Source of the DNA: Nocardiopsis sp. FR4 | GTDB taxonomy: Bacteria > Actinomycetota > Actinomycetes > Streptosporangiales > Streptosporangiaceae | Assembly (NCBI RefSeq): GCF_009830945.1 | Contig: NZ_ML776455.1 | Location: forward strand, 249,289 to 313,288 | Length of the DNA: 64,000 nt | Direction of reading: 5' to 3' | Shown here: positions 44,725 through 53,863 of the stretch, piece after piece | Layout: each line of letters opens with the position of its first letter | Position numbering within the stretch: the stretch's first letter is position 1 | Made by a program: the position numbers and the translations under genes | Notes under the pieces: model-generated | The model's input: the letters and a program-made list of their open reading frames with translations, nothing else | Databases searched by the model: none | Told to the model about the DNA's origin: nothing

Positions 44725-47079
44725 TCACGTCCGCTGGGCGTTCTCGGCGTGTTCGACGCCGGGTGTCCGGTCCCCGTCCCGGCGCTGCAGGGCCCACACG
44801 CACGCGGACAGCGTCAGCGGCACCGCCACCGTCAGCGCGATGGCCGGGATCGCCACCCCCGAGTCGTTGACCGCGAAACCCACCAGCGCCGTCACCAGGG
44901 AACCGGTCAGTCCGGCCCGCAGCGTCGGTGCGTACTCGTAGGCCCCCTGCAGCGCGCCGATCCGCCAGTGGATCGGCCGGTGCAGCACCACGAACAGGAA
45001 CACCAGGGCGCACGCCGCCAACAGGGTCAGCTGCCAGTTGCCCAGCGTCCCCAGCATGGCGCCGAGCTTGCGGGTCACCACCGCCACCGCCTCGCCGCTG
45101 GCCACCTGACCGGCGAACGCCCCGAAATGGCTGCGCTCCTGCGGCGGCCGCAGGTGGTCCAGCCACGCCATCACCGAGATCGCCGCCACCGAGGCCGCGC
45201 CCACCGCGAGCAGGCGGGGCGGGGTGACGCGGATACCGGCGATCATCATCGTGGTCACCGCCAGACCGGGGATCAGCGCGATCACCCCGCCGAAGTCGGT
45301 GCCCAGCCCCGGCCAACCCACGATCAGCACCGACGCCGACCCGATCACCAGGGTGGTGGCGACGGCGGCCCGGCGCCTGCCCCGCGAGATCAGCTCGTGG
45401 GAGATCCCGGCCACCGCCATGAGCATCCCGGTGGCGAACGTCGCGAAGGCGATGTTGCCGATCCCGTAGAACCGGCCCGCCACGATCGGTGAGTAGCCCG
45501 TGGGCGAGTTCATCTGCAGGTTCGCCCCGAAGCACAGGTCGAGGAAGAGCACCGCGGTGGTCGTGCCCGCCACCACCGTCATCGGGCCCAGGACGGTGGC
45601 CCGCCACGGTCCCGCCATGGCCAGTGACACCACCAGGGCGTCCGCGACCAGCACACACGCCAGCAGGGCCAGCGGCGGCACGGGCGAGGCCCACCAGGGG
45701 ATGAGGTTGGCCAGGTAGCTGGCCACCGGGAAGGCGGCCCCGGCCAGCGCCACGATCCGGGTCACCGACAGCACGCGGGCCCGCTTGCCCCGCTGGCGGG
45801 GGGAGTAGCGGTGCAGCGCGAAGGCCGCCGCCGCGTAGATGAGGAGCTGGACGGCGACCAGACCGCTGAAGAACCCCGGGATGGCCGCGCCCACCACGAT
45901 CGCCGCGGTGTTGAACTCCACCAGCCGCCCCACGGCCTCCTCCGTCTCCGAGGGCCGCTCCGTCAGGTGCCAGGGGCGCCCGCCGGTGGGCGGGGTCGGC
46001 CGGAGCCCCAGCGCGGTCAGCAGGGTCGGCGTGGTGTCGGTGAGTACGACCAGCCCGGCGCGGCGGGTCGACTCCGAGGCCAGGAACGACTCCGCCCCGA
46101 TGAGGCCGTTCTCGGCGACGTGTCCGGACATCGCCACCGTGAGCTGGGAGGGGCCGGTGTCCATGGAGACGCCGACCACCATCAGGGAGGAGCCGACCGG
46201 CAGCGCTCCCTCCAGGAGCCGCAGCCGTTCGTCCAGCGCGGCCAGCGCCTTGTCCCGCTCCCACTCAGGCACGTCGTCGGGGTCGGGCTCGGGCGGCTCC
46301 TCGTCCGCCGCCCCGGGACCGTCCGCCGCGGCCGGCTTCCCCTCCTCCTCGGTCGGCGAGTCCGGGTAGACGGGGTAGAGCCTGGTCAGCTCCGGCAGCT
46401 CCACCGCGACCAGGCTGGCCCCCTCCAGGAGCTCGGTGGTCAGGGCACGGACCCCGTCGACGTAGTGGTCCACCCGTCCGGAGGTGTCGGCCACGCCCAG
46501 GGCCGCGCCGTGCCCCACGGCCAGGGTGGTGCCGCCCGCGTCGCGCACCGTCTGCCCGAGCAGGCCCACCGGCGCGCCGAAGGGGGAGCCGGCGTTCTGG
46601 GTGACGTAGGAGTCGAACTCGGGGATGACCGCGCCCGAGCCGTCGGGTTCGGGTTTCGGGGCCGCCTCGCACACGGTGAAGCGGTGCCGCAGGGACAGGG
46701 CGCGCTGCCCGGCCGACACGGACAGCCACCCGTCGGTGGGACAGGTGCGCGAGGTGGCGGTGCGGATCGACACGTTGCCGATGGACCCCTTGTCGGCGAT
46801 CTCCCACAGGGTCGGTGTGTTCTCCGGGGTGACGTCCTCCCACAGCAGGCCGGGAACCCCCACGAGCACCACGGGGCCGATACTCCGGTCGACGTTCTCC
46901 GCTCCGGTCCGGTCCGGGTGCGGGATCTCGGAGCCGGCGCCGCCCCGGGCGACCGCGGTGCCCGGGGTGTTCACGACGGCCGCGGCGGGTGGGGCGGCGC
47001 CCAGCACCGCGGCGGACAGCAGCAGCGCACCCAGACGCGCCCCCCAGCGCCTTCCCGCTGTGACGAGCCGTCGTGGCAT
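44725..47079 (-). CDS. Large exported-domain plus multi-span membrane protein, actinobacterial conserved type
   Basis: 784 residues. Signal peptide (about 1-34, ending A-A-A). An extracytoplasmic domain (about 35-395) has an alkaline-phosphatase-like flavour: V-L-V-G-V-P-G-L-L-W near 70, T-P-T-L-W-E, S-A-G-Q-R-A, V-V-G-V-S-M-D, V-V-L-T-D-T-T-P-T-L-L, and an acidic Pro-rich insertion near 240-270. About nine to ten transmembrane segments follow (400-775). The overall layout resembles a widespread uncharacterised actinobacterial membrane protein. Enzyme activity is not established. 585 nt separate its 3' end from the STAS gene start, so they are probably not one operon. Confidence 0.65.
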   Translation of the reverse strand: MPRRLVTAGRRWGARLGALLLSAAVLGAAPPAAAVVNTPGTAVARGGAGSEIPHPDRTGAENVDRSIGPVVLVGVPGLLWEDVTPENTPTLWEIADKGSIGNVSIRTATSRTCPTDGWLSVSAGQRALSLRHRFTVCEAAPKPEPDGSGAVIPEFDSYVTQNAGSPFGAPVGLLGQTVRDAGGTTLAVGHGAALGVADTSGRVDHYVDGVRALTTELLEGASLVAVELPELTRLYPVYPDSPTEEEGKPAAADGPGAADEEPPEPDPDDVPEWERDKALAALDERLRLLEGALPVGSSLMVVGVSMDTGPSQLTVAMSGHVAENGLIGAESFLASESTRRAGLVVLTDTTPTLLTALGLRPTPPTGGRPWHLTERPSETEEAVGRLVEFNTAAIVVGAAIPGFFSGLVAVQLLIYAAAAFALHRYSPRQRGKRARVLSVTRIVALAGAAFPVASYLANLIPWWASPVPPLALLACVLVADALVVSLAMAGPWRATVLGPMTVVAGTTTAVLFLDLCFGANLQMNSPTGYSPIVAGRFYGIGNIAFATFATGMLMAVAGISHELISRGRRRAAVATTLVIGSASVLIVGWPGLGTDFGGVIALIPGLAVTTMMIAGIRVTPPRLLAVGAASVAAISVMAWLDHLRPPQERSHFGAFAGQVASGEAVAVVTRKLGAMLGTLGNWQLTLLAACALVFLFVVLHRPIHWRIGALQGAYEYAPTLRAGLTGSLVTALVGFAVNDSGVAIPAIALTVAVPLTLSACVWALQRRDGDRTPGVEHAENAQRT

Positions 47080-47250
47080 GGCGGACCCCCCGTCGCGCGC
47101 TCACCCGGACTGGTCGCTCACCCTAGCCACTTCCCGTGCCGGTCCGGGGGATTCGCGCGTCCGGGCGTGTGCGGGACCCGGGTGTGGACGGGATTCGGAC
47201 GTGCGCGGGACCCGTGCGGGTCCCGGGTGCGCGCTCCTTGGCGGGGCCCG

Positions 47251-48360
47251 TCAGGCTCCGGAGGCGCCCCCGGCCAGGCCCCACTCCCGCAGCGTCCGCT
47301 CCGTGTCGGGCAGCGGGCGCCCCCGGGTCACCCCGCCCGGGGTGCGGTCGAAGCGGGGCGCCGGGCCGGGCACCACCCGCCTCCCGTTCCGGATGAGCGA
47401 GCCGCGGGCCCGCACGTGCGGGTGGTCGGGGGCCTCCTCCGGGGAGAGCACCGGCATCACACAGGCGTCGACGCACCCGAACACCTCCCCCCACTCGTCG
47501 CGGGTGCGGGTGCGCAGGACCTGGGCGAAGCGGGCGCGCAGGCGGGGCCAGCCCGACCGGTCCCACTGGTCGGGCAGGTCCTCCCCGGCCAGGCCGGTGC
47601 CCTCCAGGAAGGCGGCGTAGAACTGGGGCTCGATACAGCCGACCGAGACGTGGCGCCCGTCCGCGCACTCGTACACGTCGTACCAGGGGGCGCCGGTGTC
47701 CAGGTAGTTGGTGCCGCGCTCGTCGCGCCAGGAACCGCGCGCGCGGTCCTCGTGCACCATCGACATCAGCAGCGCGCTGCCGTCCACCATCGCCGCGTCC
47801 ACGACCTGCCCCAGACCCGAGGTCTGGCGTTCGACCAGGGCGCTGAGGACGCCGGTCACCGCGAACATGGTGCCCCCGGCGAAGTCGCCGAGGAGGTTGA
47901 TCGGGGGGACCGGCGGCCCGTCCGCCCGGCCGATGGCGTGCAGGACGCCGTTCACGGAGATGTAGTTCATGTCGTGCCCGGCGGCGCGGGCCAGCGGACC
48001 GTCCTGCCCCCAGCCGGTGATCCGGGCGTAGACCAGGCGGGGGTTGAGCTCCCGGCAGGTGTCGGGGCCCAGGCCCAGGCGCTCCATGACCCCCGGGCGG
48101 AAGCCCTCCAGCAGGACGTCGGCGCGGGCGACGAGGTCGCGGGCGAGGGAGCGTCCCTCCTCCGACTTCAGGTCGGCGGGCAGGACGACGCGCCCCTCGC
48201 TCAGGTGCGGGCCCGGGGCGCCGGCGTTCATCGCGTCCGCGGCGGCGGGGCGGTCGAGGCGGATGACGCTGGCACCCAGGTCGGCGAGGAGCATCCCGGC
48301 CATCGGCGTCGGGCCGATCCCGGTGAACTCGACGACGCGGATTCCGTTGAGGGGGCCCAT
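47251..48360 (-). CDS. CaiB/BaiF-family CoA enzyme, alpha-methylacyl-CoA racemase type
   Basis: 369 residues from the ATG at 48360. Family signature at the N-terminus: G-I-R-V-V-E-F-T-G-I-G-P-T-P, then D-L-G-A-S-V-I-R-L-D. The racemase catalytic pair is recognisable as A-G-H-D-M-N-Y (His) and L-G-D-F-A-G-G (Asp), which separates AMACR from CoA-transferases. It interconverts R and S 2-methylacyl-CoA, allowing beta-oxidation of branched fatty acids or sterol side chains. It stands alone. Confidence 0.85.
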   Translation of the reverse strand: MGPLNGIRVVEFTGIGPTPMAGMLLADLGASVIRLDRPAAADAMNAGAPGPHLSEGRVVLPADLKSEEGRSLARDLVARADVLLEGFRPGVMERLGLGPDTCRELNPRLVYARITGWGQDGPLARAAGHDMNYISVNGVLHAIGRADGPPVPPINLLGDFAGGTMFAVTGVLSALVERQTSGLGQVVDAAMVDGSALLMSMVHEDRARGSWRDERGTNYLDTGAPWYDVYECADGRHVSVGCIEPQFYAAFLEGTGLAGEDLPDQWDRSGWPRLRARFAQVLRTRTRDEWGEVFGCVDACVMPVLSPEEAPDHPHVRARGSLIRNGRRVVPGPAPRFDRTPGGVTRGRPLPDTERTLREWGLAGGASGA

Positions 48361-48792
48361 GGACGGTCTCCAGACGGGACGTGGTCGGTCTGCGCGGCGC
48401 CGGTCGCGGCCCGCGGGCGGCGGTCCACAGAACAGAACGGCGTTCGGTTCATTGTGCAGGTTCGGTCCCCCGTGCGCCACAGGGGAGTCCGGGGCGTGTC
48501 CGCGACGGGAGGGGCGGGGCGGCTCCTCGCCGGAGAACGGGCGGCATGAAACGGAGGAAAAGAAATGAAGGTGCGAATGCCCGCACTTCGGGCGCCTTTT
48601 CGGTCAGGAAAAAAACCGAAGCGATAAAGGGTATTAATGTGTCGGTGCCCGCTGGGAGAGAAGCGCGAGCCGATGTCGCCCCACGCAGCCGCCGTGTGCC
48701 GACGCCACCGGCGGGAGAGGTCCCGAAGAACCGCCTGCGCCGGGCGGAGTGCGGGGAACCCGACGAGCTTTCCTAAAAAGGACGAATTCGCC
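48361..48792. other. 432-nt rpf upstream region with A+T-rich core and structured leader
   Basis: An A-rich patch at 48555-48640 (unusual here) probably contains the rpf promoter. The following 130 nt are G+C-rich with several inverted repeats and end in GGGGAACCCGACGAGCTTTCC (48752-48772). This recalls the 3' signature of c-di-AMP (ydaO) riboswitches that precede rpf genes in actinobacteria; the 5' signature is not clear. An in-frame ATG at 48637 would add 52 non-coding-like residues and is rejected. Confidence 0.4.
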
Positions 48793-49632
48793 ATGCCCCG
48801 TGTTTCCGAGAAACGACCGCGCCGCTCCCGGGGGCGACGGCGCTCCCGGTCCGGCCTTCCGCGCCTCCCCCTGCGCCTGCCGGTCGCCGCCGCTGCCGTG
48901 GCCGGAGTCCTCGCCGCCGCCGGGGGCACCGCCTTCGCCACGGACAAGGAGGTGGTCCTGGACACCGACGGCCGCGAGCGGACCGTGCGCACCTTCGGCT
49001 CCACCGTGGGAGACGTGCTCGACTCCGCCGGGGTAGTGCCCGGAGAGCACGACGTCGCCACCCCCGGCCCCGACGCGCCCGCCGAGCCCGACATGGTCGT
49101 GCGGATCCTGCCCGTGCTCAGCGAGCCCGTCACGGAGGAGGTGGCCATCGAGGCCGCGACCGTGGAACGGAAGAACCCCGACCTGCCCGAGGGCGAGCGC
49201 GAGGTGGTCACCGAACCCGAGGACGGCCTGCGGGAGGTCACCACCGCCACGGTTCTGCGCGACGGCGAGCGGGTGGAGCACGAACTCCGCGACGAGGTCG
49301 TCACCGCACCGGTCGAGGGCCTGGTGGAGGTCGGCACCAAGGCGCCCGAGACCGCCGGGGCGGACACCGGCGGGGTGCCGGACTCCGGCCTGAACTGGGC
49401 AGCCCTCGCCCGCTGTGAGTCCGGCGGCGACCCCGGTGCGGTCAACTCCGACGGGGGCTACTACGGCCTCCACCAGTTCAGCACCACCACGTGGCAGGCC
49501 ATGGGCGGCAGCGGCCTGCCCTCCGATGCGACGCCCGCCGAGCAGACCCGGCGCGCCCAGCGGCCGTACGACAGCGTCGGCGGCGACTGGCGGAGCCAGT
49601 GGCCGCACTGCGGCAGGTACCTCTTCGACTGA
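48793..49632 (+). CDS. Resuscitation-promoting factor (RpfB-type)
   Basis: 279 residues, ATG with agga 9 nt upstream. An Arg-rich N-terminus, a signal/anchor (about 30-48), one DUF348 repeat (about 52-95; RpfB usually has three), a G5 domain (about 110-195), a Gly/Ala linker and a C-terminal Rpf lysozyme-like domain with W-A-A-L-A-R-C-E-S-G-G (catalytic Glu) and Y-G-L-H-Q-F. It is a peptidoglycan-cleaving enzyme for resuscitation and germination. ksgA follows, as in Streptomyces and Mycobacterium rpfB loci. Confidence 0.9.
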   Translation: MPRVSEKRPRRSRGRRRSRSGLPRLPLRLPVAAAAVAGVLAAAGGTAFATDKEVVLDTDGRERTVRTFGSTVGDVLDSAGVVPGEHDVATPGPDAPAEPDMVVRILPVLSEPVTEEVAIEAATVERKNPDLPEGEREVVTEPEDGLREVTTATVLRDGERVEHELRDEVVTAPVEGLVEVGTKAPETAGADTGGVPDSGLNWAALARCESGGDPGAVNSDGGYYGLHQFSTTTWQAMGGSGLPSDATPAEQTRRAQRPYDSVGGDWRSQWPHCGRYLFD

Positions 49633-49716
49633 GCCCCCGGGGCTCCGGGGCCCTCCCCGCAGCGGCCCGGATCCTCCGCACCCGGGTCAGTGGGCGGGAG
49701 CTGGCAAGATGTGGGG

Positions 49717-50592
49717 GTGACACAGACACCCGCGCCCGATGACCGCTCCCGCCTGCTCACCCCCGCCGACGTGCGGGCCCTCGCCGACCGGTTCGGGATC
49801 CGGCCCACCAAGACGCTGGGCCAGAACTTCGTCATCGACCACGGCACCGTGCGCCGCATCGTCCGGGTCGCGGGGGTCACCGCCGAGGACGTCGTGGTCG
49901 AGGTCGGCCCGGGCCTGGGCTCCCTCACACTGGCGCTGCTCCCGCACGTGCGCCGGGTGACCGCGATCGAGATCGACCCGGCACTGGCCGCCGCGCTTCC
50001 GGACACCGTCGCCGAGCACGCCCCCGACCTCGCCGACCGCCTCACCGTCGTGCCCGGCGACGCCATGCGCGTCCCCGAGGTGCCCGGGCCCGCGCCCACG
50101 GCTCTCGTGGCCAACCTGCCCTACAACGTCTCCGTCCCCGTGCTGCTGCACCTGCTGGAGCTCCTGCCCAGCCTGCGGCGGGTCCTGGTCATGGTGCAGT
50201 CCGAGGTGGCCGACCGGATCACCGCCCCGCCGGGCGGCCGTATCTACGGGGTGCCCTCGGCCAAGATCGCCTGGTACGCCCAGGCGCGCCGCGCGGGCGC
50301 GGTCGGGCGCAACGTGTTCTGGCCCGCCCCCAACGTCGACTCCGGCCTGGTCGAGCTCATCCGCCGCCCGCAGCCCGCCACCACGGCCGACCGGGCGGAC
50401 GTCTTCCGGGTGATCGACGCCGCCTTCGCCCAGCGCCGCAAGACCCTGCGCGCCGCCCTGGCCGGATGGGCCGGATCAGCCCCCGCCGCCGAGACCGCCC
50501 TGCGGGCGGCCGGGGTCGACCCGACGGCGCGCGGCGAGTCGCTGGACGTGACGGCCTTCGCCGCCATCGCCGAGCACCGCCCCCGGGACTGA
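49717..50592 (+). CDS. rsmA: 16S rRNA (adenine1518-N6/adenine1519-N6)-dimethyltransferase
   Basis: 291 residues from a GTG at 49717 (also called ksgA). SAM-binding motif [11 protein letters not shown] near 62, acidic end of strand 2 in A-I-E-I-D-P, catalytic N-L-P-Y-N-V-S near 130, and K-T-L-G-Q-N-F at the N-terminus. It dimethylates two adenines in helix 45 of 16S rRNA during 30S maturation. ispE, which normally follows in actinomycetes, is absent; a convergent membrane-protein gene comes next. Confidence 0.94.
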   Translation: MTQTPAPDDRSRLLTPADVRALADRFGIRPTKTLGQNFVIDHGTVRRIVRVAGVTAEDVVVEVGPGLGSLTLALLPHVRRVTAIEIDPALAAALPDTVAEHAPDLADRLTVVPGDAMRVPEVPGPAPTALVANLPYNVSVPVLLHLLELLPSLRRVLVMVQSEVADRITAPPGGRIYGVPSAKIAWYAQARRAGAVGRNVFWPAPNVDSGLVELIRRPQPATTADRADVFRVIDAAFAQRRKTLRAALAGWAGSAPAAETALRAAGVDPTARGESLDVTAFAAIAEHRPRD

Positions 50593-50617
50593 ACCGGGGC
50601 GCGGGCCCGCCGCGCGT

Positions 50618-50869
50618 TCACTCCCCGGCCCGGTGCCCCGACCGCGGTTCCGGCTCCTGCTCCGGCTGTTCCGGCCGCACCCGCTCCGGACGGGAACGGG
50701 TGAGCGCGCGGGCCACACCCGCCGTGCCCAGCCCCGCGGCCAGCAGCGGGAGCACCCACAGCACGTTGAACTCCCAGTCGCCCGTGCCGCGCACGACGAA
50801 CGCGACCGCCAGTCCGAGGAACAGCAGTCCCGCGATCAGCGAACCCCAGTCAGCCCTACGCCTCGCCAT
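50618..50869 (-). CDS. Small two-span membrane protein
   Basis: 83 residues. Two hydrophobic segments (about 8-26 and 35-53) separated by a short polar turn, then a charged Arg/Glu/Pro tail. Its start overlaps the end of the PspC-protein gene by 14 nt, so it is translated as its partner. No family recognised; possibly an accessory to the PspC stress module. Confidence 0.65.
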   Translation of the reverse strand: MARRRADWGSLIAGLLFLGLAVAFVVRGTGDWEFNVLWVLPLLAAGLGTAGVARALTRSRPERVRPEQPEQEPEPRSGHRAGE

Positions 50870-52328
50870 GCCGTACCTCCACGATTCCGAACAGCGCGTC
50901 GGTGCGCACGTTGATCACCGGGGGATCCGCCGCGTCCTCCCCGGCGGGTTCGTAGACCTCCTCGTGGGACATGGAGTACCCGACCGCGTCCTCCCTCCCC
51001 GATCCGGGATCCACCGCTCCCAGGCCGACCCGGGAGTCCACCACCACGCGCGCGCCCTCGGGCAGCAGCAGCTGCGTGTGGCCCACGGCCACCCGCACCG
51101 ACACGTCCACGGTCCCGCCCGAGACCAGGTCCTCCAGCCCGGTCAGGTCCACGGTCCCCGAACCGAGCGTCAGGCGGTGCTCGTTCGCCTCGGCCGCGGC
51201 CACCGTGGCCGGGCGCCAGGTCTGCTCCCCGACCCGCACCCGGGTCAGGTCGGTCACCGACGCCAGCGTCAGCACCAGCGCGGTCACCAGGCCCAGGAAC
51301 ATCAGCCCGCGCGGGTTGCCCACCCGGGTACCGGCCAGCGCGTACACGCCGACCACCGCCAGGGCCCCGGAGAGGAACAGCACCCCCGTCTCCGGGCCGA
51401 ACAGCAGTGAGGCGGTCCGCGCGCTCCACAGCGAGGACGACCACCCGTAGGCCCCCAGGGCGGTCACCACGGCGCCCGCCACGATCGTCCACAGGGCGAG
51501 CGAGGCCAGCGGCAAGCCCCGCCCCGCACACGGTCCGGATCCGCGGCCCTTCCCTGCGTCCTCCTCGTCCTCGTCGCTCCAGTCCCGGCCCGCGGCCCTC
51601 GAGGCCCGTCCGGCGGCGCGCTCGGAGACCACCGCCAGGTCCACCGGCCCCCTGGGCGCCGACGCCCACGGCTGGGCGGGGTTGTAGTAGGCCGGTGCCG
51701 GCTCGGGGGACGGCGTCATGGGCGGCGGCTCCGAGGAGCGCAGGTCCTCGCGCAGCCGGACGAACGCCGCACGCAGGTCCACACCCCGGTTCCGGGCGAC
51801 CAGCAGCCCCAGCACCAGCGGCACCGCCAGCACCAGCGTCGACCACCCCAGTCCGCCGACCAGACTCCACACCGTCGCGAACCCCAACCCGACCGCGAGC
51901 AGCTTGGGGACGGTCCGCGGCGGAATGCTCCGGTTGAGCATCTGCTCGAAGGTCGCCGGACCGCCCCGAGCGTCGCGCATGAGCATCCACGCCGCGATGT
52001 AGAGCAGCAGGCCCGTCGCCATGGCGAACGCGGTCAGCGCGAAGGCGGCCCGCCACACGACCGGGTCGGTCCCCGTGTACCGGCCCAGCCCCGCGCACAC
52101 ACCGGCGAACACCCGGCTCTCGTCGTCGCCCTTGCGCAGCTCGCGCTCGGGCGGGACACCGTCCGCCGCCGAGGCGCCGTGCGCCGGGACCCCGGGCGCC
52201 GGACCCGCCGGGGCACCGCCTCCGGGAGCGGCCCCACCGGAACCGGTCCCCCCGGAAGCGGCGCTCCCGGCACCGGGCCTCCCGGAACCGCCTTCTCCGG
52301 GGCCCTCCGGCATCGGATCGTCAGCCAT
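50856..52328 (-). CDS. PspC-domain multi-span membrane protein
   Basis: 490 residues from an ATG at 52328 (GTG two codons earlier possible). A Gly/Pro/Ala-rich cytosolic N-terminus (1-60), then a PspC domain (about 65-120: S-R-V-F-A-G-V-C-A-G-L-G-R-Y, Y-I-A-A-W-M-L), four to five further membrane segments, and a C-terminal extracytoplasmic beta-rich domain (about 370-490) resembling the DUF2154/LiaF-like C-terminal strand repeats (L-T-L-G-S-G-T-V-D-L-T). It is divergent from a histidine kinase that also carries PspC. LiaF-like proteins restrain such kinases, which suggests envelope-stress sensing. Confidence 0.78.
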   Translation of the reverse strand: MADDPMPEGPGEGGSGRPGAGSAASGGTGSGGAAPGGGAPAGPAPGVPAHGASAADGVPPERELRKGDDESRVFAGVCAGLGRYTGTDPVVWRAAFALTAFAMATGLLLYIAAWMLMRDARGGPATFEQMLNRSIPPRTVPKLLAVGLGFATVWSLVGGLGWSTLVLAVPLVLGLLVARNRGVDLRAAFVRLREDLRSSEPPPMTPSPEPAPAYYNPAQPWASAPRGPVDLAVVSERAAGRASRAAGRDWSDEDEEDAGKGRGSGPCAGRGLPLASLALWTIVAGAVVTALGAYGWSSSLWSARTASLLFGPETGVLFLSGALAVVGVYALAGTRVGNPRGLMFLGLVTALVLTLASVTDLTRVRVGEQTWRPATVAAAEANEHRLTLGSGTVDLTGLEDLVSGGTVDVSVRVAVGHTQLLLPEGARVVVDSRVGLGAVDPGSGREDAVGYSMSHEEVYEPAGEDAADPPVINVRTDALFGIVEVRHGEA

Positions 52329-52493
52329 CGTCACTCACCGCGCTCTCCTCACCCACCCATGGTCACCCGGAACCGCCCACCAGCACATCCGGGACGACCC
52401 TGAACCCACCCTGACCGGTACCGGACCACGACCGGGGCGCGCCCCCGATGCCGCCCCCCGCCCGGTGGGGGCATCCTGGAGACCAGGAGACCC

Positions 52494-53774
52494 ATGCGGC
52501 GCGCGACACCCCCTCCCCGCCGCACGAACGAAAGCGGTGATCGGTCGGTGACAGTGAAGCCCTCGGACGCCCCGCGGCTCACCCGCGCGGTGGACGGAAG
52601 GCTCCTCGGCGGCGTCGCCGCGGGACTGGCCCGGCACCTCGGCCTCGACCCCGTGGTCGTCCGCCTGGCCTTCATGGCCCTGTCCGTGGGCGGCATCGGA
52701 CTCGCCCTCTACCTCGCCCTGTACTTCTTCGTACCCGCCGACCCCGTGGAACGGGAGGGGCGGGAGGAACCGGGCGGACCGGACGGCCAGAGCGCGAGCC
52801 GCGACCGCAAGGGCCGCGACATCTCCCAGATCATCGCCTACGTCGGCCTGGCCACGGGGCTGGGCTTCCTGTTCCTGCTCTTCGGAGGGGTCTTCGACCC
52901 GCTCCTGTGGTTCGTGGTCTTCGGCACCCTGGGCGGCGTCATCCTCTGGCAGCAGGCCAACCCCTCCCAGCGCGACGAGTGGATGACCTCCACGGTCGGC
53001 GGCGCGGGCGCCAAGGGGGTCATGCGCGCGAGCGCCGGGGTGCTGCTCGTCGTCGTCGGCGTCATCGGGTTCCTCGTCTTCCAGGAACAGCTCCAGAACG
53101 CCCGCGCCGGACTCACCTTCGCCTTCACCGTGCTCGCGGGCATCGCGCTCATCGCCGCGCCGTGGATCATCGGCCTGGTCCGCGAACGCGACCAGGAGCG
53201 GCGCGAGCGCATCCGCAACGCCGAGCGCGCCGAACTCGCCGCGCACATCCATGACTCCGTCCTGCACACCCTCACCCTCATCCAGCGCCGCGCCGAGGAC
53301 CCCCGCGAGGTGCAGCGCCTGGCCCGCGTCCAGGAACGCGCCCTGCGCAGCTGGCTCTACCAGCGGCCAGCCGACGCCGAGACCACCGTCTCTCCCGCCC
53401 TCGAACGCGTCGCCGCCGAGGTGGAGGAGCAGCACGGCGTGCCGATCGAGGTGGTGTGCGTCGGCGACTGCCCCATGGACGACGGGCTGGCGGCCATGCT
53501 GCGCGCCGCCCGGGAGGCCATGGTCAACGCCTCCAAGTACGCCGGCACCGACGCCGTCTCCGTGTTCGGCGAGGTCGACCGGGAGGAGGTACTGGTGTTC
53601 GTCCGCGACCGGGGCGCCGGGTTCGACATGGACGACATCCCCGAGGACCGCATGGGCGTCCGCGGCTCCATCCTGGGCCGCATGGAACGCCACGGGGGCA
53701 CGGCCCGGATCCGCACCAGCCCCGGCGAAGGAACCGAGGTGCAGCTGTGCATGCCGCGCATCCCGGAGGTCTGA
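52494..53774 (+). CDS. PspC-domain sensor histidine kinase (HisKA_3/NarL-partner type)
   Basis: 426 residues, ATG with ccaggaga 4 nt upstream. PspC domain at about 27-82 (G-R-L-L-G-G-V-A-A-G-L-A), then further membrane segments near 112-160 and 180-235. The dimerisation helix has A-A-H-I-H-D-S-V-L-H-T-L near 253, and a HATPase follows with R-E-A-M-V-N-A-S-K-Y, D-R-G-A-G-F and a final G-E-G-T-E-V. Cytosolic catalytic half, no periplasmic sensor: it probably senses the membrane itself. It pairs with the LuxR-type regulator 89 nt downstream. Confidence 0.87.
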   Translation: MRRATPPPRRTNESGDRSVTVKPSDAPRLTRAVDGRLLGGVAAGLARHLGLDPVVVRLAFMALSVGGIGLALYLALYFFVPADPVEREGREEPGGPDGQSASRDRKGRDISQIIAYVGLATGLGFLFLLFGGVFDPLLWFVVFGTLGGVILWQQANPSQRDEWMTSTVGGAGAKGVMRASAGVLLVVVGVIGFLVFQEQLQNARAGLTFAFTVLAGIALIAAPWIIGLVRERDQERRERIRNAERAELAAHIHDSVLHTLTLIQRRAEDPREVQRLARVQERALRSWLYQRPADAETTVSPALERVAAEVEEQHGVPIEVVCVGDCPMDDGLAAMLRAAREAMVNASKYAGTDAVSVFGEVDREEVLVFVRDRGAGFDMDDIPEDRMGVRGSILGRMERHGGTARIRTSPGEGTEVQLCMPRIPEV

Positions 53775-53863
53775 GGCCCCCGCGCGGGCGGGACGGCGGC
53801 CGGATGCGGTCAGCAGGACACGCGGCTACCCCCCGCTCCGCCGACGTGGGTAGAGTCCACGGT

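Noticed and set aside
48629..48634. GGGTAT as a SigB-type -10 upstream of rpf
   Set aside because: No GTTT/GNNT element at 14-16 nt upstream; the region is a run of A.
48637..48792. Upstream in-frame ATG for rpf
   Set aside because: Would add 52 Cys/Arg/Pro-rich residues before a normal signal peptide; the ATG at 48793 has the ribosome-binding site.
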